A program made the position numbers and the translations under genes. A stretch of DNA of 64,000 nt, taken from positions 124,001 through 188,000 of the forward strand of contig CAWDKV010000004.1 of NCBI GenBank assembly GCA_963803015.1. Direction: 5' to 3'. The notes beneath the pieces were generated by a model, which searched no databases, was not told the origin of the DNA, and worked only from the letters and a program-made list of their open reading frames with translations. Below, piece after piece: positions 57,736 through 64,000 of this stretch (positions within the stretch are counted from its first letter, which is position 1; every line of letters begins with the position of its first letter). This stretch comes from Berkiella sp963803015 (GTDB lineage Bacteria > Pseudomonadota > Gammaproteobacteria > Berkiellales > Berkiellaceae).

Positions 57736-58958
57736 TAGTAATTAACTCTCTCGGGAACCGGTTTTGTTTTATCTATTTTTGTATAAATAGGCATCAATAA
57801 GAAAAAAGCAAAATACAAAGTAGAACAAATTCTAGCGACCAGCACTCTTCCAGGTGTAGGTTGCATCAGCCCAAGGTAACCAAGGGTCAAGAAACTGATA
57901 ACAAAAAGCCCTAACATCACTTTATAAATCGGTCCGCGATAACGTATCGATTTGACAGGAGAACGATCTAGCCAAGGCAAAAAGCACAAAATCAAAACCG
58001 CCGAAAACATGGCCACCACACCCGACAATTTATCAGGAATAGCTCGTAAAATGGCATAAAAAGGTGTCATATACCACACAGGCGCAATGTGCTCTGGGGT
58101 TTTTAGCGGATTAGCGGGTTCAAAATTTGGCCCTTCTAGGAAAAACCCACCTAAATCAGGCGCAAAAAAGACCACTGACATAAAAATAATTAAAAATACC
58201 CCTACGCCAAAAATATCTTTTACTGTGTAGTAGGGATGAAAAGGAATACCATCCAGCGGCTTACCACTTGCATCTTTGTGTTTTTTAATCTCAATACCAT
58301 CTGGATTATTAGAGCCTACTTCATGTAAGGCAATAATATGCAGCCAGACCAACACTAAAAAGATTAAGGGAACCGCAATCACATGTAAGGAGAAAAAGCG
58401 ATTTAAAGTAGCATCAGAAACGTTATAATCGCCGCGCATCCATTCAACAAGACCTGGTCCTACTACGGGGAAAGCCTCAAAAAGAGAGGTTATCACTTTA
58501 GCGCCCCAAAATGACATTTGCCCCCAAGGTAGCAGATACCCCATAAAAGCTTCCGCCATTAAACAGATATAAATCGCCATGCCCAAAAGCCACAATAGTT
58601 CACGCGGTTTTTTATATGATCCATAGAGCAACCCACGAAACATATGCATATAGACAACAATAAAGAAAAAAGAAGCACCTGTTGAGTGCAGATAACGAAT
58701 CAGCCACCCACTCGGTACATCTCGCATAATATATTCAACAGAGCCAAACGCCTCTGTAGCAGAGGGCTTATAAAACATGGCGAGCCAAATCCCAGTTACC
58801 AATTGGTTAACCAGAACCAACAGCGCTAATGATCCAAAAAAGTACCAAAAATTGAAATTTTTAGGTGCGTAATATTGTGCAAGATGCTCATTCCAAAGTT
58901 TAGAGAGAGGAAATCTCGCATCTATCCATTGCAAAAAAGTTGTCGATGACTTACTCAT
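57735..58958 (-). CDS. petB: Cytochrome b of the bc1 complex
   Basis: This 407-residue membrane protein has two b hemes and the quinol sites. The heme His pairs lie in LRYLHSTGASFFF and YMHMFRGLLYGS (helix B) and in FFSLHVIAVPLIFLVLVWLHIIALHE (helix D). The Qo-site motif is PVWYMTPFYAIL; PVWY instead of PEWY is a known beta/gammaproteobacterial variant. At least eight membrane segments are visible. Its ATG overlaps the petA stop. Confidence 0.95.
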   Translation of the reverse strand: MSKSSTTFLQWIDARFPLSKLWNEHLAQYYAPKNFNFWYFFGSLALLVLVNQLVTGIWLAMFYKPSATEAFGSVEYIMRDVPSGWLIRYLHSTGASFFFIVVYMHMFRGLLYGSYKKPRELLWLLGMAIYICLMAEAFMGYLLPWGQMSFWGAKVITSLFEAFPVVGPGLVEWMRGDYNVSDATLNRFFSLHVIAVPLIFLVLVWLHIIALHEVGSNNPDGIEIKKHKDASGKPLDGIPFHPYYTVKDIFGVGVFLIIFMSVVFFAPDLGGFFLEGPNFEPANPLKTPEHIAPVWYMTPFYAILRAIPDKLSGVVAMFSAVLILCFLPWLDRSPVKSIRYRGPIYKVMLGLFVISFLTLGYLGLMQPTPGRVLVARICSTLYFAFFLLMPIYTKIDKTKPVPERVNY

Positions 58959-59545
58959 TATGCCGCCTTCTGATCTTCCCCAACGATAATCACACTATCA
59001 CTTAAGAACCTATAAGGAGGAACCACTAAGTTTAAAGGCGCAGGCACGCCTTTGTAGACTCTTCCAGATAGATCAAATTTGGATCCATGACAGGGGCAAA
59101 AAAAGCCACCTTGCCAACTTGGAACAACGCTACCGAGCTGAGGACGATATAAAGGAACACATCCCAGATGGGTACAAATACCGATTAAGACTAAGAATTC
59201 TTCTTTAATGGAACGATAAAAGTTTTTAGCATAGTCCGGTTGTTGTGGTTCTGTAGAATTTGGATCTAATAAGAATTTAGTCTCTGTTTTAAGTCTCTTT
59301 AATTCAGACTCCGTTCTTCTTACTACCCAAATAGGCTGACCACGCCACTCAACAGTGAGTTGTGCACCCGGCTCTAGCTTACTAATGTCTATTTCCACTG
59401 GCGCACCCATTGCTTGGGCCCTCACACTGGGAAACCATGAACAAATAAAAGGAGCTGCGGCATAGACTGCACCTATCCCGCCAATAACAGTAGTGGCTGT
59501 AGTTAAGAAACGCCGCCGACCTGTATCTATTTTATCATCACTCAT
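58958..59545 (-). CDS. petA: Rieske iron-sulfur subunit of the bc1 complex
   Basis: This 195-residue subunit carries the Rieske 2Fe-2S cluster (CTHLGC and CPCHGS, near residues 123-145). A twin-arginine RRRFLTTATTVIGG segment with the following hydrophobic stretch is the membrane anchor and Tat signal. It takes electrons from quinol in the bc1 complex. It is the first gene of petABC; GGAGG lies about 8 bases before the ATG. Confidence 0.95.
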   Translation of the reverse strand: MSDDKIDTGRRRFLTTATTVIGGIGAVYAAAPFICSWFPSVRAQAMGAPVEIDISKLEPGAQLTVEWRGQPIWVVRRTESELKRLKTETKFLLDPNSTEPQQPDYAKNFYRSIKEEFLVLIGICTHLGCVPLYRPQLGSVVPSWQGGFFCPCHGSKFDLSGRVYKGVPAPLNLVVPPYRFLSDSVIIVGEDQKAA

Positions 59546-59682
59546 TCTTTCGCCTCCTGGGCGACTCTTCTTATTTTATGTTGTGTATGGTACTCAAAAA
59601 GAGCTGGCGGGGAATTTTAACATAGTTTTACAAAGAGGGCAGCAGGTCTTTGTTTAAAGTCAGATAAGGGTATAATGTCCGA

Positions 59683-60945
59683 ATGAATTGGATATTTCTA
59701 TTACTCATCCTGAGTGCTTATGGCGCCACCATGTGGCAACAATGGCAATTTGTTGGAGAAGATCTGAGCCACTCTCCAATGAGTCTTCTTACTCAGCATG
59801 TTCTCACCTCGGCAAATGAAGCGGTCACGCTATCTATTGGTATGATAGGTGTTCTCGCCATGTTCTTAGGCTTAATGCGCATTGCTGAAGATGGCGGTCT
59901 GTTAGATATTTTAGGAAAATTAATTTATCCCTTACTGAAAAGTCTTTTCCCAGAAATACCCGCGAATCATCCTGCTTTCGGAGCCATGACTTTAAATTTA
60001 TCCGCGAATATGATGGGGCTTGGCAATGCAGCAACGCCTTTTGGTTTAAAAGCCATGCAAGAATTAGAAAAACTAAATCCGCATCCTGGTGTCGCCAGTA
60101 ATGCGATGGTGCTCTTTCTTGCTATTAATACGGCGAGTATTACTTTATTACCAACTAAAGTGATTACTTTACGTGCTAGTGCGGGTTCGCTCGATCCAGG
60201 CGGTATTATTGGTCCCACCCTGGTTGCCACACTACTTTCAACTATGGTGGCTATTATTTCAGCCAAACTCTTACAAAAATTATCAAAAGCAGAGCCCCTC
60301 ACACAGCAGAAAAATTCTGAATCTGCTTTGTATCCTCCGATTAAGCATTATCCTGCTTGGGCTTCCCTACTCTTTATAGGTTTTCTCATTTTATTAATCC
60401 CGATCACTTTATTCTGGGGAAAAATTTTCTCTCCTTGGATTATCCCGAGTCTAGTCCTTGGCATACTGCTTTTTGGCATGCTGAAAAAAGTAGAGATTTA
60501 TCAAAGTTTTGTAGAGGGAGCTAAAGGTGGCTTTGAATTAGCGATTAAAATTATTCCTTATTTAGTCGCTATTTTGATGGCAATAGGGATGTTTAGAGCC
60601 AGCGGCGCTTTTGATGTCATTATAAAAACAATAGGTCCTTATACGCGTGCGATTGGCTTACCTCCCGAGGCACTTCCCATGGTATTGATGCGACCTTTAT
60701 CCGGCTCTGGTAGTTTTGGTATACTCTCAGATATTCTGACCAATCCAGCGCTTGGTCCAGATAGCTATGTGGGTTATCTGGTGAGCACGATTATGGGCTC
60801 TACAGAAACAACTTTCTATGTGTTGGCAGTTTATTTTGGTGCCGTGCAGATACGTCGGATCCGGCACGCATTAGCCGTAGGTCTTATCACTGATATTGCT
60901 GGAATTATGGCTTCGGTTCTTGCCGTCAACCTATTTTTAAGATAA
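59683..60945 (+). CDS. SpmAB-like fused nucleoside-recognition membrane protein
   Basis: This 420-residue inner-membrane protein joins the two halves that are separate as spore maturation proteins SpmA and SpmB in Firmicutes. The first half has PAFGAMTLNLSANMMGLGNAATPFGLKAM and the second has RPLSGSGSFGILSDI and STIMGSTETTFYVLAVYFG. Both are the "nucleoside recognition" gate-like repeats found in transporters. In non-sporulating gammaproteobacteria its substrate is unknown. The gene is divergent from petA. Confidence 0.82.
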   Translation: MNWIFLLLILSAYGATMWQQWQFVGEDLSHSPMSLLTQHVLTSANEAVTLSIGMIGVLAMFLGLMRIAEDGGLLDILGKLIYPLLKSLFPEIPANHPAFGAMTLNLSANMMGLGNAATPFGLKAMQELEKLNPHPGVASNAMVLFLAINTASITLLPTKVITLRASAGSLDPGGIIGPTLVATLLSTMVAIISAKLLQKLSKAEPLTQQKNSESALYPPIKHYPAWASLLFIGFLILLIPITLFWGKIFSPWIIPSLVLGILLFGMLKKVEIYQSFVEGAKGGFELAIKIIPYLVAILMAIGMFRASGAFDVIIKTIGPYTRAIGLPPEALPMVLMRPLSGSGSFGILSDILTNPALGPDSYVGYLVSTIMGSTETTFYVLAVYFGAVQIRRIRHALAVGLITDIAGIMASVLAVNLFLR

Positions 60946-60975
60946 TCTACGTTCTTTTGAGGATTACTAACTTAT

Positions 60976-61416
60976 ATGCTGATATTTAACCCTTCTTTTT
61001 ATCAAGTAGAGGCTTTTAATGCTGCAGCGGGTGGTAATTGGCCTTACGTTTTTGAGTTACTCAATAGGCAATTAATTAACCTTGAAATACGAAATCCCCT
61101 GGGCCAAAGCTTAATTGATTTTGCTCGATTTCAAGGATTGGATGATATAGTGCACGCTTTGATGAATCCTATTAGTATTCACATTAGTGTTCAAACGGCT
61201 CCTGTTCAGCCGGCTATCACTCATGCCAATTTACCTGCTGCGCCGCCGATTACGACTGCCTATAAAAATCTAATAGCGCCCACACCTATTAAACCAACAG
61301 AAAATCCACAGATATTTGCTGAATTTATGGTTAATAGTTTCCCTCAATTACGTACCCCTGTCCCAGCAGGAGCAGATACCCCCACTTTCAAATCCTCCAC
61401 TTTTTCTTATGGTTAA
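60976..61416 (+). CDS. Small protein with one ankyrin-like motif, unknown function (146 aa)
   Basis: The N-terminal 70 residues contain one weak ankyrin-like unit (FNAAAGGNWPYVFELLNRQLINLEIRN then PLGQSLIDFARFQGLDDIVHAL). The rest is Pro/Ala/Thr-rich and looks unstructured, ending in FKSSTFSYG. I recognise no family. It lies between the SpmAB-like protein and riboflavin synthase. Confidence 0.55.
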   Translation: MLIFNPSFYQVEAFNAAAGGNWPYVFELLNRQLINLEIRNPLGQSLIDFARFQGLDDIVHALMNPISIHISVQTAPVQPAITHANLPAAPPITTAYKNLIAPTPIKPTENPQIFAEFMVNSFPQLRTPVPAGADTPTFKSSTFSYG

Positions 61417-61422
61417 AAATAG

Positions 61423-62037
61423 ATGTTTACCGGCATTATACAAGCGACAGCACAAATAAAAGAGGTCAAAACCTCTACCAATTTCACGCATTTTTCCCTA
61501 CTTATCCCTGAGCCACATTTAGAAGGACTAAAGATTGGAGCAAGTGTTGCGGTGAATGGCGTTTGTCTAACGGTTGTTGCCATACAAAACAACACCGTGA
61601 GTTTTGATGTGATTGCAGAAAGTTTAGCGCGCACCACCTTAAAAAGTCTTGCTCCTTCGCAATGCGTCAATATTGAGCGCTCTGCGAAATTTGGCGATGA
61701 AATTGGCGGCCATATGCTTTCAGGTCATATTTTTACGACAGCTCACATTACAAAAATCTCTACGCCTACTCCTGAGCAAAAGATTGTCGCTCTCAAAGGC
61801 CCTGAAATAATTGGGAAGTATCTTTTTCCAAAAGGATATATCGCGCTCAATGGTGTCAGCCTGACTTTAGTCGAAGCAAATAGAGATGGCTCTTTTAGTG
61901 TACATCTTATACCTGAGACACTACGCGCAACGACATTTGGCACAAGTGAGGTTGGGGGAAGTGTTAATGTGGAAATTGATAGTCAAACGCAAGCTGTTGT
62001 TCACACCGTTGAAAATATCTTAGCGACAAGGGTATAG
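61423..62037 (+). CDS. ribE: Riboflavin synthase
   Basis: This 204-residue enzyme converts two lumazine molecules to riboflavin. It has two lumazine-binding repeats, the first beginning MFTGIIQA with VAVNGVCLTVV, the second GDEIGGHMLSGHI with IALNGVSLTLVEA. All are typical of the alpha chain (RibE/RibC). The ATG lies six bases after the preceding gene's stop. Confidence 0.93.
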   Translation: MFTGIIQATAQIKEVKTSTNFTHFSLLIPEPHLEGLKIGASVAVNGVCLTVVAIQNNTVSFDVIAESLARTTLKSLAPSQCVNIERSAKFGDEIGGHMLSGHIFTTAHITKISTPTPEQKIVALKGPEIIGKYLFPKGYIALNGVSLTLVEANRDGSFSVHLIPETLRATTFGTSEVGGSVNVEIDSQTQAVVHTVENILATRV

Positions 62038-62050
62038 GGTTTAGTGTGAT

Positions 62051-62073
62051 AAGGCGCACATATAGTGCGCCTT
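62051..62073. terminator. Bidirectional hairpin between ribE and rpsI
   Basis: AAGGCGCAC and GTGCGCCTT form a 9-bp stem around ATATA in the 51-base gap of two convergent genes. It is a strong stem; the flanking T-run is short. Confidence 0.75.
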
Positions 62074-62088
62074 ACTGGGATAAGAAAA

Positions 62089-62547
62089 TTAACGTTTAGA
62101 GTATTGCTCAACTTTACGAGCTTTACGGTGACCGACTTTCTTACGTTCCACTTTACGTGAATCACGGGTAACATAACCTGCTTTACGCAATTGCATACGA
62201 AAAGATTGTGCGCCTGAGCCGCCTTCACCTTCTTCTTCAGTGACTTGAGCAATCGGCATGCCTTCTTCATCATACTGCAGTAAAGCGCGTGTAATACCGT
62301 GACGAATAGCGCCAGCTTGTCCCATAGGGCCACTGCCAGACACGTTGACTTTAATATCAAACTTACCCACTAAACCGAGTAATTCTAGAGGCTGCCTCAC
62401 TATCATGTGTGCTGTTTTTCGACCACCAAAATATTCTTCTAAGGTGCGATCATTCACCATAATTTTACCTGTGCCTTTTCTTAAAAAGACTCTAGCTTGA
62501 CAGGTTTTGCGTCGGCCCGTTCCATAGTATTGTTGCGTTGTTGTCAT
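62089..62547 (-). CDS. rpsI: 30S ribosomal protein S9
   Basis: This 152-residue protein has the conserved YYGTGRRKTCQARVFLRKGTGKI start and ends in QYSKR. The C-terminal Lys-Arg reaches the P-site tRNA. There is a small acidic insertion (TEEEGEGG) around residue 105, not seen in the usual 130-residue protein. It follows rplM by 22 bases. Confidence 0.93.
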   Translation of the reverse strand: MTTTQQYYGTGRRKTCQARVFLRKGTGKIMVNDRTLEEYFGGRKTAHMIVRQPLELLGLVGKFDIKVNVSGSGPMGQAGAIRHGITRALLQYDEEGMPIAQVTEEEGEGGSGAQSFRMQLRKAGYVTRDSRKVERKKVGHRKARKVEQYSKR

Positions 62548-62569
62548 ATTTCTCTACCAAAGTTAGAAA

Positions 62570-62998
62570 TTAGAAATTTAAGATTTCAGGTTGCTGAGCT
62601 TGATGCGGATGATTGGGACCAGCATAGATCCACAATTTTTTAAGCATTTCCCGACCCAAAGGTCCTTTTGGAAGCATCCGTTTAATAGCGTATTTTAAGA
62701 TCCGCTCTGGATGCTCTTTACGTAACTTTTCTAAGGTAATTGACTTAATCCCACCAGGATACCCAGTGTGCCAATGATACAACTTAGTCTTCTCTTTCGT
62801 GCCTGTGGACTGAACTTGCTCAGCATTCACAATCACAACGGCGTCGCCAGTATCGACATGCGGTGTAAAAATAGTCTTGTGTTTGCCGCGTAAAATGCTG
62901 GCAATGCGTGTTGCTAAGCGGCCTATCGGCATTGTGCTCGCATCAACAACAAACCAATTACGTTTTACATCCTCAGCCTTAGCGGTATAGGTCTTCAT
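62570..62998 (-). CDS. rplM: 50S ribosomal protein L13
   Basis: This 142-residue protein matches the family throughout: KTYTAKAEDVKRNWFVVDASTMPIGRLATRIA, HVDTGDAVVIVNAE, YPGGIKSITLEKL and KRMLPKGPLGREMLKKL. It is the first gene of rplM-rpsI. Confidence 0.97.
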   Translation of the reverse strand: MKTYTAKAEDVKRNWFVVDASTMPIGRLATRIASILRGKHKTIFTPHVDTGDAVVIVNAEQVQSTGTKEKTKLYHWHTGYPGGIKSITLEKLRKEHPERILKYAIKRMLPKGPLGREMLKKLWIYAGPNHPHQAQQPEILNF

Positions 62999-63076
62999 GC
63001 ACCCTGTGCTCCCAAATCAAAATCACTAACCCAAAATTGGCGAATTATACAAAACATACTCCCTTCTTACAATGGC

Positions 63077-63424
63077 TTATGAAAGATTAGTCTCATTCGC
63101 ACTGTTTGATTGGCAGGATAATTGTAATCTCGATACGATTTTCCCTTGCAAGAGATGTTGCTCAATGATCTCATCAATATCAGTGTAAGTTTTATAACTA
63201 TACCATACCCCTTCAGGGTAGATAACCAAAAGGGGGCCCTCTTCACAACGCCCCAAACAACTACTGGTATTGACTCGAAATTGTCCAACCCCATGCAAAG
63301 AGGCTTTTTTTAACGTTTTTTTCATATAATCAAAGAAGGTATCGGCGTCATTCGCCCCACAACAACGCTTGCCATTTTGACGTAAATTATGGCAAAAGAA
63401 GATCTGTTTTTGATAATAACCCAC
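63077..63424 (-). CDS. Thioredoxin-like 2Fe-2S ferredoxin
   Basis: The 115-residue protein has a Cys pattern FCHNLRQNGKRCCG … SSCLGRCEEGPLLVIYPEG that matches thioredoxin-fold 2Fe-2S ferredoxins and NADH dehydrogenase NuoE-like domains. It probably carries a single cluster for electron transfer. It lies upstream of rplM on the same strand and divergent from the GlcF-like gene. Confidence 0.82.
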   Translation of the reverse strand: MGYYQKQIFFCHNLRQNGKRCCGANDADTFFDYMKKTLKKASLHGVGQFRVNTSSCLGRCEEGPLLVIYPEGVWYSYKTYTDIDEIIEQHLLQGKIVSRLQLSCQSNSANETNLS

Positions 63425-63467
63425 AAAAGCGCGCCTTTAGAGATAAAAATCAGATATTATATCACTT

Positions 63468-64000
63468 ATGATGAAATCAAATAATGCCCCCTTGAGCGAA
63501 ACAGTTAGCAACTATGCGAGCCAATGCGTTAAATGCGCCTTATGCTTAGATCACTGCCCGACCTATCGCCTCACGCAAGATGAAAATGAATCCCCTCGTG
63601 GTAGAATTGCCTTGTTTCAAGCAGTTGCCGAAGAAGCTCTTCCTTTAACGGCAAAAGTAAAACAACATCTTGATCAATGCCTTGGTTGCAGGGCTTGTGA
63701 AAAAGTTTGTCCAGCAAACGTTGAATATGGCGCATTACTGGCAACAGGACGCGCACTGGTGCGTCAACGCGCTCCTGCTTTAACCAAAGAGCCTTTTTCC
63801 GTTCGCCTGCTACGTTGGCTAGCACAGCATCCGCGATTGCATCCATCTCTGCATTGGTTGCTATGGGTCAGCCAAAAAAGCGGCTTGCGCAAAATAGCGC
63901 GCGCTTTGCGCTTACCTACTCTACTGGGGGTACAAAGGCTAGAAACATTGCTGCCACCTATAAACCGACCGCAAAAAGTTAAATCTTATTATGCCCCCAT
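63468..64000 (+). CDS. GlcF-like iron-sulfur oxidoreductase subunit (3' partial)
   Basis: The frame opens at ATG 63468 (a second ATG at 63471 is also possible) and runs off the right edge. Two 4Fe-4S clusters are visible in CVKCALCLDHCPTYR (near residue 20) and CLGCRACEKVCPANVEYG (near residue 68), with SPRGRIALFQ between them, typical of GlcF/LldE/HdrD-type subunits. It would oxidise a 2-hydroxyacid such as glycolate or lactate with partner subunits outside the window. Confidence 0.8.
   Translation, partial: MMKSNNAPLSETVSNYASQCVKCALCLDHCPTYRLTQDENESPRGRIALFQAVAEEALPLTAKVKQHLDQCLGCRACEKVCPANVEYGALLATGRALVRQRAPALTKEPFSVRLLRWLAQHPRLHPSLHWLLWVSQKSGLRKIARALRLPTLLGVQRLETLLPPINRPQKVKSYYAP

Overview
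This is an AT-rich window from a gammaproteobacterium. The housekeeping genes and their order (trpS-scpA-scpB-rluB, sdhCDAB-sucABCD divergent from gltA, petABC-sspA-sspB, rplM-rpsI) are typical of that class. Scattered among them are large proteins with eukaryotic-like or effector-like domains: ankyrin repeats, a Ser/Thr kinase fold, a DUF3638-like ATPase, an HExxH protein with a basic C-terminus, and an HD-like hydrolase. Together these suggest a host-associated member of the Legionellales (Legionella/Coxiella/Berkiella type). The assignment is an inference from gene content; no rRNA gene is present to confirm it.

Layout. 1-11587 (minus): one giant gene, apparently split by a +1 frame change near 7860. 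Its N-terminal half carries a possible cysteine-peptidase region. The C-terminal half carries a DUF3638/SecA-like ATPase core and at least a dozen ankyrin repeats running off the left edge. 11745-15040: an accessory patch with an IS66-type transposase remnant, an APH-type kinase, two small membrane proteins (one split at a T8 tract) and about 350 empty bases. 15041-21535 (minus): a 2164-residue multidomain protein with a CapA-type domain, three ATP-grasp (YheC/D-like) modules, and two further domains inserted before the third. 21711-27046: rluB, scpB, scpA, trpS, yciO (minus), then yciB (broken at a T7 tract) and bolA (plus). 27051-36710: oligopeptidase B, an HExxH protein, an adenosine-deaminase-like enzyme, a REP-associated transposase bracketed by its own REP sequences, and an HD-like protein. 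36759-47747: the TCA block sucD-sucC-sucB-sucA and sdhB-sdhA-sdhD-sdhC, with gltA divergent. 47754-53966: galE, a kinase-like effector candidate, ald, a small unknown protein and a class C beta-lactamase-like protein. 54084-59545: a sigma-54 activator, a double-glycine bacteriocin-like gene with a stop at codon 3, sspB, sspA and petCBA. 59683-64000: a SpmAB-like membrane protein, a small unknown, riboflavin synthase, rpsI, rplM, a 2Fe-2S thioredoxin-like ferredoxin and the start of a GlcF-like iron-sulfur protein.

How the genes fit together: gltA, sdhCDAB and sucABCD encode much of the TCA cycle, with electrons passing through succinate dehydrogenase and the petABC cytochrome bc1 complex. sspA/sspB, trpS, scpAB, rluB, rpsI and rplM are core growth functions. 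The remaining large proteins look like an accessory host-interaction or cell-envelope set.

Three genes (the giant gene, the 13.4-14.2 kb membrane protein and yciB) each look broken by exactly one extra base, in two cases inside a poly-T run. A fourth (the bacteriocin-like gene) is broken by one stop codon. Either the assembly carries homopolymer errors, or the genome uses slippage, or it is decaying; raw reads would decide.
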